Source of the DNA: Bacteroidales bacterium
GTDB lineage: Bacteria; Bacteroidota; Bacteroidia; Bacteroidales; VadinHA17
Assembly: GCA_016709865.1 (NCBI GenBank)
Contig: JADJLX010000002.1
Location: forward strand, 310,001-374,000
Length of the DNA stretch: 64,000 nucleotides
Direction of reading: 5' to 3'
This document shows, piece after piece, positions 41,304 through 51,563 of the stretch. The position numbers were made by a program, and so were the translations under genes. Numbering within the stretch: the first letter of the stretch is position 1; the number at the start of each line of letters is the position of its first letter. The notes beneath the pieces are model-generated. The model saw only the letters and a list, made by a program, of their open reading frames with translations. It was not told where the DNA came from and did no database searches.

Positions 41304-41396
41304 TGGTTGCATAATCCATCGGGCCGATATTCATTTCTTGGTCCGGGTTTCCAAAAAAATCAATAAGATCTCTTATATTCCATTTATCATTAAAAT

Positions 41397-43238
41397 ATGT
41401 ACGACATTCTTGAGTTAAGTAAGAAGCTGCTTCCTGAATTAAAGGATATAGCCAAGGAGCTGAATATCAAAAAAGCAGAATCTTTAAAAAAACAGGATTT
41501 AATTTACAAAATCCTTGATCAACAGGCAATTGAAGCCACTGAAAACAAACCTTCTCCCAAGCCTGAGCCTGAGGTTGAGGTTGAAAAAGAATCATCTTCA
41601 CAGGAATCAGGAAACCAGGATTCTGATTCTTTACTCAGGAGAGGAAAACGGCCAAGAACACTAAAGCCCATTCTGAAAAGGCCGGTAGAATCAGTAATAA
41701 AAGTATCACCCGATGATCTTATAAAACCAGATACAAGACCAACTGACTGGAAAGAGCAATCTCCAAAATCTGAGAAACCAGAGGAAAAACCAGATCTTTT
41801 CAGGAAACCTGAACAGATGCCTGTTGAGAAAAGAGCTCCTAAATGGAGTCCTGATCAGAGGCGTGAAGACAAGTATGAACGTAATGACAGGTTCGAAAAG
41901 AAACCTCCTGTTAAATTTGAAAAGAGGAGACCTGAGCAGATTTCAGATCCGCTTGAAGAGAATAATCACCGTATTATAAGCAATGAAATCCCTTCAGAAG
42001 AAGTTAAGCCGGCATCAGAACCTTACTTTGGCGATATTATTGTCGACCCGCCGGTAAAAGAAGTTGTGCCTGAAGTAGTAAGGGTAAAGGAAGAAAGAAG
42101 AGAGAAACCATATGATTTTGAAGGTATTATATATAATACGGGAGTTCTTGAGATAATGCCCGATGGTTACGGGTTCTTAAGGTCACCTGACTACAACTAT
42201 CTTAATTCACCGGATGATATTTACGTTTCACAGTCTCAGATCAAACTTTTCGGACTGAAAACAGGCGATACTATAAAAGGATCTATCCGTCCGCCAAAAG
42301 AAGGTGAAAAATATTTTCCCCTTATAAAAGTTGATGAGATTAACGGAAGAAGTCCCGACTTTATAAGGGACCGCGTACCTTTTGACTTTCTTACACCCTT
42401 GTTTCCTGACGAAAAATTCACATTATGCCAGCCGGGAGAAGGCTCTTTGTCAGTCAGGGTGATTGATATGTTTACTCCTATTGGTAAAGGGCAGCGCGGA
42501 CTAATTGTTGCACAGCCTAAAACCGGTAAAACAATACTGCTTCAGGAAATAGCAAATGCAATTGCAAAATATCACCCTGAGGTTTATCTGATGATCCTGC
42601 TTATTGATGAACGACCCGAAGAGGTTACAGACATGGCCAGAAACGTTAAAGCAGAGGTTATTGCCTCTACATTTGATGAACCAGCCGAGCGTCACTGCCG
42701 TGTTGCCAATATCGTTCTCGAAAAAGCAAAAAGACTTGTTGAATGCGGACATGATGTTGTCATTCTTCTCGATTCAATTACAAGGCTTGCAAGAGCTTTT
42801 AACACAACTGCACCTGCCTCGGGTAAAGTACTCTCAGGCGGTGTTGATTCAAATGCACTGCATAAACCGAAGAGGTTCTTTGGCGCTGCCCGTAACATTG
42901 AGAATGGAGGATCACTTACAATACTAGCCACCGCTCTTACCGAGACAGGCTCAAAAATGGATGATGTAATCTTCGAGGAATTCAAGGGAACCGGTAATAT
43001 GGAACTCCAGCTCGACCGCAAACTCTCCAACAGGAGGATCTTCCCGTCAATTGACATTCCTGCTTCCAGTACAAGAAGGGAAGACCTGCTTCTGAATAAA
43101 AATATACTCCAGAAAATATGGGTATTAAGAAATTTCCTCACGGACATGAACTCTGTTGAAGCAATGGAATTCCTGAGAGACAGACTGTTACAGGCTAAAT
43201 CGAATGAAGAATTTCTTATTTCAATGAATGGAGGATAA
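41397..43238 (+). CDS. rho: Transcription termination factor Rho with N-terminal insertion
   Basis: A 613-residue hexameric RNA helicase that ends transcripts. The N-terminal Rho_N helix begins [20 protein letters not shown]. About residues 50-235 form a charged, low-complexity insert rich in K, E, R, P, as is normal for Bacteroidota Rho. The RNA-binding fold then starts ([19 protein letters not shown], near 245). The ATPase has the P-loop [13 protein letters not shown] and the Walker [14 protein letters not shown], with [15 protein letters not shown] between them. The length is about 200 residues more than E. coli Rho because of the insert. It has a long AT-rich leader and a candidate promoter. 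Monocistronic, followed by nifJ. Confidence 0.96.
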   Translation: MYDILELSKKLLPELKDIAKELNIKKAESLKKQDLIYKILDQQAIEATENKPSPKPEPEVEVEKESSSQESGNQDSDSLLRRGKRPRTLKPILKRPVESVIKVSPDDLIKPDTRPTDWKEQSPKSEKPEEKPDLFRKPEQMPVEKRAPKWSPDQRREDKYERNDRFEKKPPVKFEKRRPEQISDPLEENNHRIISNEIPSEEVKPASEPYFGDIIVDPPVKEVVPEVVRVKEERREKPYDFEGIIYNTGVLEIMPDGYGFLRSPDYNYLNSPDDIYVSQSQIKLFGLKTGDTIKGSIRPPKEGEKYFPLIKVDEINGRSPDFIRDRVPFDFLTPLFPDEKFTLCQPGEGSLSVRVIDMFTPIGKGQRGLIVAQPKTGKTILLQEIANAIAKYHPEVYLMILLIDERPEEVTDMARNVKAEVIASTFDEPAERHCRVANIVLEKAKRLVECGHDVVILLDSITRLARAFNTTAPASGKVLSGGVDSNALHKPKRFFGAARNIENGGSLTILATALTETGSKMDDVIFEEFKGTGNMELQLDRKLSNRRIFPSIDIPASSTRREDLLLNKNILQKIWVLRNFLTDMNSVEAMEFLRDRLLQAKSNEEFLISMNGG

Positions 43239-43255
43239 CGAAGCGATTTTTTTTA

Positions 43256-43263
43256 TAATTTTG
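43256..43263 (+). promoter_or_regulatory. -7 element of nifJ
   Basis: TAATTTTG fits TAnnTTTG and is 48 bases before the ATG. No good TTG lies at the -33 distance. Confidence 0.45.
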
Positions 43264-43311
43264 TGCTCGATTTCAAGAATATTCTTTTAAATCAATTATA
43301 TACAAATCACA

Positions 43312-46300
43312 ATGGCAACAAAAAAATTTATAACATGCGACGGCAATCAGGCCGCAGCGCATGTGGCATATATGTTCAGCGAGGTCGCTTGCATATATCC
43401 TATCACACCTTCTTCCACAATGGCAGAATACGTTGATGAATGGTCAGCAAATGGACTAAAAAACATCTTCGGTGAACAGGTAAAGGTTGTAGAGATGCAA
43501 TCTGAAGCCGGTGCTGCAGGTGCTTTACATGGTGCTCTGCAGACAGGTGCACTATGTACAACATTTACTGCTTCACAGGGTCTGCTGCTTATGATCCCTA
43601 ACATGTACAAGATTGCAGGAGAACTTCTTCCCGGAGTCTTTCATGTAAGCGCCCGTACTGTGGCAGCTCACGCTCTTTCAATATTTGGCGACCACAGTGA
43701 CGTATATTCAACACGTCAGACAGGTTTCGCGATGCTTGCAACAGGCAGCGTTCAGGAGATTATGGATCTCGCAGGAATAGCTCACCTCGCAGCAATAAAG
43801 TCAAGAGTTCCTTTCCTTCATTTCTTCGATGGTTTCAGATCTTCACACGAAGTTCAGAAAGTCGAGATCATGGAAATGGATGATCTGAAAAAACTTATTG
43901 ATATTGAAGCTCTTACACAATTCCGCACTAACGCACTTAATCCTGAGCATCCTGTAACCAGGGGTACAGCACAAAACCCTGATATTTTCTTCCAGGCTAA
44001 AGAGGCAGTAAACAAGTTCTATGAACCAATTCCTGATCTCGTTAACTCATACATGGTTGAAATAAACAAACTAACAGGAAGAGATTACAAACCATTTACC
44101 TATTATGGTGCTCCCGATGCTGAGAACATTATTGTTGCAATGGGCTCAATAACAGAAACAACAAAGGAGACAATCGACTATTTAAGGGAAAAAGGCGAAA
44201 AAGTAGGTCTGATAAGCGTACATCTTTATCGTCCTTTCTCAGCCAAGTATTTCTTTAATGTATTCCCGAAATCGGTTAAAAAGGTTACTGTTCTCGACCG
44301 CACAAAGGAAATTGGTGCAAACGGCGAACCGCTCTATCTCGATATAAAAGAGATGTTTTATGACAAACAGGAGCGTCCTCTGATAGTTGGCGGACGTTAT
44401 GGACTCAGCTCAAAAGACACTACTCCAAGCATGATTCTTTCTGTTTTTGAAAACATGAAACTCAAAGAACCGAAAAATCAGTTTACAGTAGGTATCGTTG
44501 ATGATGTTACTTTCCATTCTCTCCCGATACTTCCTGAAATAAACGTCGCTCTTCCCGGAACTTACTCAGCTAAATTTTATGGACTGGGTTCAGACGGAAC
44601 AGTTGGTGCAAACAAAAATTCAATTAAGATTATTGGTGATACAACAGATAAATACTGCCAGGCATACTTTGCATATGATTCAAAGAAATCGGGTGGTATT
44701 ACAACATCACATCTTCGTTTCGGCGATAAGCCGATCCGTTCACCTTATCTTGTCAATACTCCTGACTTTGTAGCTTGCCATGTGCCATCATATCTCGACA
44801 AATATGATATGCTTAAAGGATTGAAGAAAGGCGGAACATTCCTTCTGAATTCAATCTGGGATGCTGAAACAACAAAAAAACATCTTCCTGATCATATGAA
44901 GAAGTATATGGCTGAAAACCATATTAACTTCTACACAATCAACGCTACTCTGATTGCTGAAGAACTTGGTCTTGGAACACGCACAAACACAATCATGCAG
45001 GCAGCATTCTTCAAGGTGGCTAATGTAATTCCTTATGAGAAAGCTGAAAAGGAAATGAAGCATGCCATCTATAAGAGTTATGGCAAAAAGGGTGAAGATG
45101 TGGTTAACATGAACTATGCCGCTGTTGACAGGGGCAGTGCTGTTGATAAGATCGAGATCCCCGCAGAATGGGCGAAAATAACAGTAACAAAACCAGTTGA
45201 TACACGCGAAATTCCTGAATTCATCCGCGAAGTGATGGAACCAATAAACGGAATGAAAGGTGATGATCTTCCTGTAAGTGCATTTGCCGGCAGAGAAGAT
45301 GGTACTTTCCCGTCAGGAACCTCACAGTACGAAAAACGCGGTATTGCAGTTAACGTACCTGAATGGCAGCCAAATGAGTGTATTCAGTGTAACCAGTGTT
45401 CATATGTTTGTCCTCACGCAGCTATACGTCCTTTCCTTATGACAGAAGAGGAACTTGCTAATGCTCCTGAAGGAACAAAATCTATTCAGGGTATACCCGG
45501 AGCTCTCAAAGCATACAAATTCAAAATTCAGGTCAGCGTACTTGACTGTACAGGCTGCAGCAACTGTGCTGATGTTTGTCCTTCAAAGAATAAGGCTCTG
45601 ATAATGAAACCTCTTGAGACACAGACTGAAGAGATTGAACGCTGGACATATATGCATGAGAAAGTAGGCTATAAGGATACAGTTGTTGACAAATTTGTGA
45701 ATGTCAAGAACAGCCAGTTTGCACAGCCTTTGTTTGAATTCTCAGGCGCATGTGCCGGTTGTGGTGAGACACCTTATATCAAATCAATCACCCAGCTTTT
45801 CGGCGACAGAATGATTGTTTCAAACGCAACAGGATGTTCTTCAATCTATGGTGGCTCTGCTCCTTCCACTCCATATACATATAACAAGAATGGTCAGGGT
45901 CCGGCTTGGGCTAACTCACTGTTTGAAGATAATGCTGAATATGGTTATGGCCTCTCACTTGGTGCAAATGCACTCAGAGACCGTATTGCCAAGAGAATGA
46001 CTGATGCAATAGCAGAAGGCAAATTAAGTGCTGAAACAAAAGGTGCTTTTGAAGAATGGCTCAAAGAAAAAGATAATGCCGAAGCTTCAAGAGCTGCATC
46101 TGCAAAAGTTATCGAGGTACTTGCAAAGGATAAATCAGAAGTTGCTAAAGAAATCTTAAGCCTTAAGCAATATCTTATCAAGAAATCTCATTGGATATTC
46201 GGTGGCGACGGATGGGCATATGATATCGGCTACGGCGGACTTGATCATGTTCTCGCATCAGGAGAAGACGTAAATGTACTTGTTCTCGATACTGAAGTAT

Positions 46301-46863
46301 ATTCAAATACCGGAGGCCAGTCTTCTAAATCAACGCCTGCAGGAGCTGTTGCAAAATTCGCTGCATCAGGTAAGAAAATCCGTAAGAAGGATCTTGGAAT
46401 GATGGCAATGAGCTATGGTTATGTTTATGTTGCTCAGGTGGCAATGGGAGCAAACAATGCCCAGTACTTCAAAGCAATTAAAGAGGCTGAAGCATATCCC
46501 GGACCATCACTTATTATAGCATACTCACCATGTATTAACCACGGTTTGAGAGATGGAATGGGCAGGACACAGGCTCAGACAAAAGATGCTGTTGCATCAG
46601 GATACTGGCATACTTACAGGTATAATCCTTTACTTGAAAATGAAGGAAAGAATCCATTCACACTCGATTCAAAAGAGCCTGACTGGAGTAAGTTCCAGGA
46701 CTTCCTGATGACTGAAGTGCGCTATACTTCTCTTGTTAAAGCATTCCCTGGCGAAGCTGAAAAACTTTTCAAAGCTGCAGAAGAGAATGCCAAATGGAGG
46801 TACAATTCATACAAGCGACTTGCTGCTATGGATTTCGCACCGGCAGTTGAAAAAACTGAATAA
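43312..46863 (+). CDS. nifJ: Pyruvate:ferredoxin (flavodoxin) oxidoreductase
   Basis: An 1183-residue single-chain PFOR that converts pyruvate and CoA to acetyl-CoA and CO2, passing electrons to ferredoxin or flavodoxin. Domain I begins TCDGNQAAAHVAYMFSEVAC, IYPITPSSTMAEYVDEWSANG. Two 4Fe-4S clusters lie in domain V (CIQCNQCSYVCPHAAIRP and CTGCSNCADVCPSKNK), and a further C-x2-C (CAGCGETPY) binds the proximal cluster. The TPP site is GGDGWAYDIGYGGLDHVLA, and NTGGQSSKSTP follows. Its presence, not a pyruvate dehydrogenase, fits an anaerobe. A terminator hairpin follows the stop codon. Confidence 0.97.
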   Translation: MATKKFITCDGNQAAAHVAYMFSEVACIYPITPSSTMAEYVDEWSANGLKNIFGEQVKVVEMQSEAGAAGALHGALQTGALCTTFTASQGLLLMIPNMYKIAGELLPGVFHVSARTVAAHALSIFGDHSDVYSTRQTGFAMLATGSVQEIMDLAGIAHLAAIKSRVPFLHFFDGFRSSHEVQKVEIMEMDDLKKLIDIEALTQFRTNALNPEHPVTRGTAQNPDIFFQAKEAVNKFYEPIPDLVNSYMVEINKLTGRDYKPFTYYGAPDAENIIVAMGSITETTKETIDYLREKGEKVGLISVHLYRPFSAKYFFNVFPKSVKKVTVLDRTKEIGANGEPLYLDIKEMFYDKQERPLIVGGRYGLSSKDTTPSMILSVFENMKLKEPKNQFTVGIVDDVTFHSLPILPEINVALPGTYSAKFYGLGSDGTVGANKNSIKIIGDTTDKYCQAYFAYDSKKSGGITTSHLRFGDKPIRSPYLVNTPDFVACHVPSYLDKYDMLKGLKKGGTFLLNSIWDAETTKKHLPDHMKKYMAENHINFYTINATLIAEELGLGTRTNTIMQAAFFKVANVIPYEKAEKEMKHAIYKSYGKKGEDVVNMNYAAVDRGSAVDKIEIPAEWAKITVTKPVDTREIPEFIREVMEPINGMKGDDLPVSAFAGREDGTFPSGTSQYEKRGIAVNVPEWQPNECIQCNQCSYVCPHAAIRPFLMTEEELANAPEGTKSIQGIPGALKAYKFKIQVSVLDCTGCSNCADVCPSKNKALIMKPLETQTEEIERWTYMHEKVGYKDTVVDKFVNVKNSQFAQPLFEFSGACAGCGETPYIKSITQLFGDRMIVSNATGCSSIYGGSAPSTPYTYNKNGQGPAWANSLFEDNAEYGYGLSLGANALRDRIAKRMTDAIAEGKLSAETKGAFEEWLKEKDNAEASRAASAKVIEVLAKDKSEVAKEILSLKQYLIKKSHWIFGGDGWAYDIGYGGLDHVLASGEDVNVLVLDTEVYSNTGGQSSKSTPAGAVAKFAASGKKIRKKDLGMMAMSYGYVYVAQVAMGANNAQYFKAIKEAEAYPGPSLIIAYSPCINHGLRDGMGRTQAQTKDAVASGYWHTYRYNPLLENEGKNPFTLDSKEPDWSKFQDFLMTEVRYTSLVKAFPGEAEKLFKAAEENAKWRYNSYKRLAAMDFAPAVEKTE

Positions 46864-46883
46864 TAGAAACCAGAAAATAGAAA

Positions 46884-46911
46884 AGCCATCCGTGAGGGTG
46901 GCTTTTTTTTT
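46884..46911 (+). terminator. Rho-independent terminator after nifJ
   Basis: Stem AGCCATCC / GGGTGGCT with a GTGA loop, followed by nine T. It lies 21 bases after the nifJ stop. Confidence 0.85.
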
Positions 46912-46919
46912 CGGCACAA

Positions 46920-46997
46920 GACTAACGACTCACAGCACAGGGAAGAAAAGACTCAATTAAGTTCCATGTGTGTGTCGTGCGTCGTGCGTCGTGCGTC
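46920..46997. repeat. Gene-less inverted heptamer arrays
   Basis: Right arm (46970-46997): gtgtgtc, gtgcgtc, gtgcgtc, gtgcgtc. Left arm (46920-46940), degenerate: gactaac, gactcac, agcacag, of which the first two are inverted relatives (gacgcac) of the right unit. About 30 bases separate the arms. This is a third copy of the inverted-heptamer architecture, with yet another unit. A promoter for ruvX starts directly downstream. Confidence 0.65.
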
Positions 46998-47015
46998 ATT
47001 TTTAAATAATATTCG

Positions 47016-47023
47016 TACTTTTG
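47016..47023 (+). promoter_or_regulatory. -7 element of ruvX-def
   Basis: TACTTTTG fits TAnnTTTG and lies 15 bases before the ruvX ATG. The -33 position falls at the end of the heptamer array and has no TTG. Confidence 0.5.
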
Positions 47024-47038
47024 TGCCTTATTTAATTT

Positions 47039-47461
47039 ATGGGACGGATAATAGGTATAGACTACGGCACAAAACGTATCGGACTGGCAGTGACTGATCC
47101 GATGCAGATCTTTGCCTCCCCTCTGACAACAGTAAGTCCAAAAGAATTTGACACATTTATTGAAAACTATCTTGAAACTGAAGTTGTGGATGCATTTGTA
47201 ATTGGTTATCCGGTTCAAATGAACAACTTACCCAGTGAAGCTGTTAAATACATAAATCCGTTCATAAAAAAACTAAAAAAAACATACCCCGACAAGCACA
47301 TACACCTTGCTGATGAGAGATTTACATCGCAGATGGCATTTCAGACAATGATTGACGGAGGAGTAAAAAAAAAGGAAAGACAGGATAAATCGATGGTTGA
47401 TAAGATAAGTGCCTCACTGATACTAAGATCTTTCCTGGATAACAGATCTAATAAAAAATAA
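47039..47461 (+). CDS. ruvX: Holliday junction resolvase-like protein RuvX (YqgF)
   Basis: A 140-residue RNase H-fold protein. MGRIIGIDYGTKRIGLAVTDPM carries the first catalytic Asp (ID), VDAFVIGYPVQMNN the central strand, and HLADERFTSQMAFQ the E/R segment, with ASLILRSFLD the last. YqgF family members act in processing of 16S rRNA or in junction resolution. The exact role in this phylum is unsettled. Followed by def with a 14-base gap, so the pair is probably one transcript. Confidence 0.92.
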   Translation: MGRIIGIDYGTKRIGLAVTDPMQIFASPLTTVSPKEFDTFIENYLETEVVDAFVIGYPVQMNNLPSEAVKYINPFIKKLKKTYPDKHIHLADERFTSQMAFQTMIDGGVKKKERQDKSMVDKISASLILRSFLDNRSNKK

Positions 47462-47475
47462 AATTAATATCAAGA

Positions 47476-48042
47476 ATGATTTACCCTATTGTAGTATACG
47501 GTCATGCGGTTCTAAGAAAAGTAGCTGAAGAGATTGATAAGGATTATCCGGGGCTCGATCAGCTTATACCTGATCTTTTTGAGACAATGTATTACTCAGA
47601 GGGACTGGGACTTGCGGCACCTCAGATAGGAAAATCGATCAGGATATTCGTTATTGACGGCACACCGGTAGCTGAAGATGAACCTTCACTGGCAGACTTC
47701 AAAAAAGTATTCATAAATGCCCATATTGTTGAAAAAAGCGGGGAACTTGTTCCAATGAATGAGGGGTGCCTGAGTATTCCAAACCTCAGGGAAGAAGTTA
47801 CCCGTGAATCCAGAATCAGAATCACCTACTATGATGAAAAGTGGGAATACCACGACGAAATATACGATGGCTACAAAGCCAGAGTAATTCAGCATGAGTA
47901 TGATCACCTCGACGGAATAATGTTTACAGATAAAGTCAGCCCGCTTCGAAGAAGACTTCTCAAAAGCAAGCTTACAGCAATCAGCAAGGGCAGATTTGAT
48001 GCTGAGTACAAGACTGTACTGCCGGGACAAAAGATACGATAG
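47476..48042 (+). CDS. def: Peptide deformylase
   Basis: A 188-residue metalloenzyme that removes the formyl group from new proteins. All three motifs are present: GLGLAAPQIG (I, near 44-53), EGCLSIPNLRE (II, catalytic metal Cys), and QHEYDHLDGIMF (III, HExxH). The N-terminus MIYPIVVYGHAVLRKVAEEI is typical. The C-terminal about 20 residues extend past the core domain, as in other Bacteroidota. It ends in TAG, so TAG works as stop here. A 20-bp palindrome lies 14 bases downstream. Confidence 0.96.
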   Translation: MIYPIVVYGHAVLRKVAEEIDKDYPGLDQLIPDLFETMYYSEGLGLAAPQIGKSIRIFVIDGTPVAEDEPSLADFKKVFINAHIVEKSGELVPMNEGCLSIPNLREEVTRESRIRITYYDEKWEYHDEIYDGYKARVIQHEYDHLDGIMFTDKVSPLRRRLLKSKLTAISKGRFDAEYKTVLPGQKIR

Positions 48043-48055
48043 ATAGGTTATTTAA

Positions 48056-48075
48056 GGAACGGTCGCGACCGTTCC
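48056..48075. repeat. Perfect 20-bp palindrome after def
   Basis: GGAACGGTCGCGACCGTTCC, identical to the 20-mer inside the palindrome at 36893-36914. Flanks ttaa and ataca also resemble the other copies. Confidence 0.9.
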
Positions 48076-48125
48076 ATACATAACAAATATTTCATATCTT
48101 TATATAGTCTCCAAAGCTGCGGACT

Positions 48126-50132
48126 GTGCTACATAAAGAAATTCCGTTTCTTCGTATTGGCCTGCCGTTATGTGCCGGAATTATTTCAGGCCTTTATATC
48201 AAACCGGATACTTACTTCCTGTGTGCATTTGCTTTTTTTATTGTTACAGGTTTCACAGTAAGTCTGTTTTATAATAAGTACCAGATTAACAGCTTATTCG
48301 GTATAACACTGACGTTGTCACTCTTCCTGCTCGGATTACTTCTTTATAACAATGAAAAAACATCTTTGTCTGATCTTAAGACAGAACCTTCAGTCTTCAT
48401 CTGCACTCTTTCCGACTTCCCTGAAGAAAAAGAGAATAGCTTTCTGCTGAAGGTAAAGATGCACAGGATTTTTTTACAGGACAGCATGGTAAGTGTCAAT
48501 GGCTCAATGCTGCTGTATAATAAAAAGGATTCTTTGATAAATTCCTTCCTTCCAGGTGATATCCTGCTTGTAAAATGCACACCAGTAGCAATAACAAACA
48601 GAGGTAATCCATATGAATTCGACTACAGGTTTTTTATGGAGAACAATTGTATTAAATACTATGCTTTTACTGCAAGCCAAAATATTTCACTCATTCAAAA
48701 ACCGGAAAACAGGAAAATTGCACACAGAGCACTGATTATAAGGGAAAAAATAATTGACATGTACAGAACACGGGGTATAACCGGTAATAATCTGGCAATA
48801 ATTTCCGCGGTTATCCTTGGGCAGAAAAAAATGCTTGATCCCGAACAGAAGCAGAACTTTATAAGGGCCGGAGTAATGCATATTATGGCAGTATCGGGAC
48901 TTCATGCTGTGATTCTGAGCATGTTCATATTCAGTCTGCTCTTCTTTCTGAAAGGCAGGTATAACATTCTGAGAGTACTAATAGCAATACTTTTTCTCTG
49001 GTCATTTGCATTTGTTACAGGACTAACACCATCTGTTCTAAGAGCAACTCTGATGTTCACATTTATACAGGCTGGTACACTAATGAAACGAAGAGTAAAT
49101 GGTATCAACTCAGTGCTGGCTTCAGCATTTATCCTGATACTTATCAGACCTTCGGTTATCTTTGATGCTGGCTTTCTTCTCTCCTATTCAGCTGTAATAT
49201 ATATAATCACCTTTTACCAGATCTTCTATCAAAAGCTTCAGTTTAAGAATATTATAGCTGACAAAATATGGCAGTCAATTGCTGTTACGATTGTTGCACA
49301 GGCAGGTACACTCCCTCTTACAATAATGCTTTTCAACAGGTTCCCTGTATATTTTGTAATTACGAATCTCATAATTGTTCCTATGTCATCGCTGTTGATT
49401 GTAACCGGATGCTTTGTTCCATTGTTATATCCGCTTAATTTAATTTCGACTCTGATAGCGAAAGCTCTCAACTACATGACAGGCTTAACAGAAAACATGA
49501 CTGCCATAGCCGCAGATCTTCCCGGTTCAGGTTTGGAGAATATCGGAATGACAACAGCAGAGTGCATTTTACTTACAATCATAATATTCCTTATCTCTTC
49601 ATATCTTCTCAAAAAAGAGGCATTTTCTGTTCCTGCACTGGCGGCTATGTTCATAATACTTATTGGTTACGGAACAATAAATCAGCTTTCAGTCAGAAGA
49701 AGCAATGAACTAATTGTATATAACACCCCCGGGACTTCTACAATCGCAGTCAGGACAGGTAAAATATTAAATGTGTATTCCGATTCATCCATTATAAGGC
49801 AGGAGGTTATGAAGCATAGTTCAACTCTCGGGCTGCACGTAAAATCAAATGTCCTGAACAGTAATCTGAACTTCATTGATGCCGGAAAGAAAATACTTAT
49901 CATCCGGTCTTTTGATGAAAGTACTATTCAAAGATACAAGCCTGATATTGTCATACTAACAGGACTAAAATCAGGTTTCGATTCATTCTCACAAGCGAAA
50001 TACCTGCCTTCCACCCTAATTTTAACTTCGGAATATTCACCTGGTCTCCCAAATTCTTTAAGGTTTAAAAAGAATGTTACAGATACTGTCCATTTTGTCA
50101 GAAGGTCAGGAGCATTTGCTAAAAGCATATAA
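48126..50132 (+). CDS. ComEC/Rec2-family competence protein
   Basis: A 668-residue membrane protein of the ComEC family that carries single-stranded DNA across the inner membrane during transformation. It begins at a GTG (48126), giving a typical start LHKEIPFLRIGLPLCAGI. A DUF4131-like soluble domain (about 55-200) is followed by the channel core with VMHIMAVSGLHAVILSMFIF near 240 and about ten hydrophobic segments, ending near 540. The last about 130 residues are a short soluble region without the full metallo-beta-lactamase motif set, so this is a form shortened at the C-terminus. A ComEA-like protein is encoded at 3393-4067. Confidence 0.88.
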   Translation: MLHKEIPFLRIGLPLCAGIISGLYIKPDTYFLCAFAFFIVTGFTVSLFYNKYQINSLFGITLTLSLFLLGLLLYNNEKTSLSDLKTEPSVFICTLSDFPEEKENSFLLKVKMHRIFLQDSMVSVNGSMLLYNKKDSLINSFLPGDILLVKCTPVAITNRGNPYEFDYRFFMENNCIKYYAFTASQNISLIQKPENRKIAHRALIIREKIIDMYRTRGITGNNLAIISAVILGQKKMLDPEQKQNFIRAGVMHIMAVSGLHAVILSMFIFSLLFFLKGRYNILRVLIAILFLWSFAFVTGLTPSVLRATLMFTFIQAGTLMKRRVNGINSVLASAFILILIRPSVIFDAGFLLSYSAVIYIITFYQIFYQKLQFKNIIADKIWQSIAVTIVAQAGTLPLTIMLFNRFPVYFVITNLIIVPMSSLLIVTGCFVPLLYPLNLISTLIAKALNYMTGLTENMTAIAADLPGSGLENIGMTTAECILLTIIIFLISSYLLKKEAFSVPALAAMFIILIGYGTINQLSVRRSNELIVYNTPGTSTIAVRTGKILNVYSDSSIIRQEVMKHSSTLGLHVKSNVLNSNLNFIDAGKKILIIRSFDESTIQRYKPDIVILTGLKSGFDSFSQAKYLPSTLILTSEYSPGLPNSLRFKKNVTDTVHFVRRSGAFAKSI

Positions 50133-50216
50133 CCGGTTTATAAATTATTTGAGCAAAAAACTTGAGTATTAGTCGATTTATGTCTTATTTTGTCATGTTT
50201 TTTCAAATAAATTTCA

Positions 50217-51557
50217 ATGAGAATAATAATTGCCGGGGCAGGAGAAGTTGGAACGCATCTAGCCAAGATGTTATCGAATGAAAATCATGAAATTATTCTT
50301 ATCGATCCGGAGGAAGATCGTCTGAAACCGATTGGCACTTCTCTCGATGTGATGACATTTGAAGGTTCAGCAACATCAGTTAAGTTATTGAAGGATTCTC
50401 TTAAAAAGAAGACTGATCTTTTTATTGCAGTAACCCATTCTGAAGATACCAATATTACAGCTTCAATTCTGGCTAAAAAGTTCGGTGCTATAAAAACAAT
50501 AGCACGAATTGACAATATAGATTACCTTGAACACTCGAATCTCGATTTTTTCAGATCACTTGGCATTGACTCCCTTATTTATCCTGAGCTTATTGCTGCA
50601 AGAGAAGTGCTGGGACTGCTTCACGAAACAGGAACAACAGAATTTATGGAGTTTTCCGGTGGTAAACTGGCAATGTATGTACAGAAGCTCGACGAAAATG
50701 CTCCCATTCTTAATAAAAGTCTTGAAGAGATCTCAATACTGCACAAGACTGAGAAGTACCGTGCAGTAGCAATCAAAAGAAATGATAAGACCATTATTCC
50801 GAGAGGAAATGAAGAGTTTCAGCTGGGCGACCTGGTATTTGTTATTTCAACACATGAGGGTATTGATGAGATGATGAAGACATCGGGCAAGGAACACTTT
50901 GAGGCAAAGAGCATTATGATACTTGGTGGCAGCCGAATAGGCAAACATGTCGCAATGTATATGCAGAAAACATGTGAAGTTAAACTTATCGACTCCAACA
51001 TCAGAAAATGTGAAGCCCTTGCCGATATCCTTGACAATACACTAATCATAAACGGTGACGGCCGTAATGTTGATCTTCTTGAGCAGGAAGGGATTACAAA
51101 AATTGATGCTTTTATTGCTGTCACAGGTAATTCTGAGACCAACATTCTTTCATGTCTTCTTGCAAAAAAGATGGGGGTTAAAAAGACTATTGCTGAAGTT
51201 GAAAACATGGAGTATATAAACCTTGCTGAAAACACAGGAATTGACACTATCATTAATAAGAAGATCTCTGCTGCCAGCAGAATATTCCGTCATACCACAA
51301 ATCCTAACGTCACTCAGGTTAAGTATATGACAGGAACTGAAGCTGAAGTACTTGAATTTAATGTGCCTGCCAACTCAAGAATAACCAAAGGAACACTAAG
51401 GAGTCTCGATTTTCCGAAAGATGCGATTGTCGGCGGCGGCACAAGAGACGGAGAGCCTTTTATAGCTACGGGAGATACAATTATAAATGCCAACGATAAA
51501 GTCGTCGTTTTTACCCTTCCGTCAGCCTACGAAAAGCTTTCGAAATTTTTTATCTGA
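50217..51557 (+). CDS. trkA: Trk system potassium uptake protein TrkA
   Basis: A 446-residue cytoplasmic regulator of K+ uptake. It has two repeats of RCK_N plus RCK_C: the first starts MRIIIAGAGEVGTHLAKMLS with the NAD-binding GAGEVGTHLA, the second at about 230 with SIMILGGSRIGKHVAMYMQK. The C-terminal RCK_C halves hold EFNVPANSRITKGTLR and similar. The stop is six bases before trkH, so the two make one operon. The 84-base gap after comEC has no clear promoter. Confidence 0.94.
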   Translation: MRIIIAGAGEVGTHLAKMLSNENHEIILIDPEEDRLKPIGTSLDVMTFEGSATSVKLLKDSLKKKTDLFIAVTHSEDTNITASILAKKFGAIKTIARIDNIDYLEHSNLDFFRSLGIDSLIYPELIAAREVLGLLHETGTTEFMEFSGGKLAMYVQKLDENAPILNKSLEEISILHKTEKYRAVAIKRNDKTIIPRGNEEFQLGDLVFVISTHEGIDEMMKTSGKEHFEAKSIMILGGSRIGKHVAMYMQKTCEVKLIDSNIRKCEALADILDNTLIINGDGRNVDLLEQEGITKIDAFIAVTGNSETNILSCLLAKKMGVKKTIAEVENMEYINLAENTGIDTIINKKISAASRIFRHTTNPNVTQVKYMTGTEAEVLEFNVPANSRITKGTLRSLDFPKDAIVGGGTRDGEPFIATGDTIINANDKVVVFTLPSAYEKLSKFFI

Positions 51558-51563
51558 TTATTT

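Larger units (their letters stand above)
41041..41396. other. Divergent intergenic region between rpoD and rho
   Basis: A 356-base AT-rich region without coding potential. It holds two divergent promoter candidates (minus strand 41117-41088, plus strand 41275-41303) that share the same variant -7 hexamer-type element TAAAATTG. The leader of rho would be about 85-90 bases. No riboswitch or attenuator was recognised. Confidence 0.5.

Noticed and set aside
46922..47218. A minus-strand open frame across the ruvX start with T-H-D-A-R-R-T-T-H residues
   Set aside because: It is produced by translating the GTGCGTC repeat array and the antisense of ruvX.
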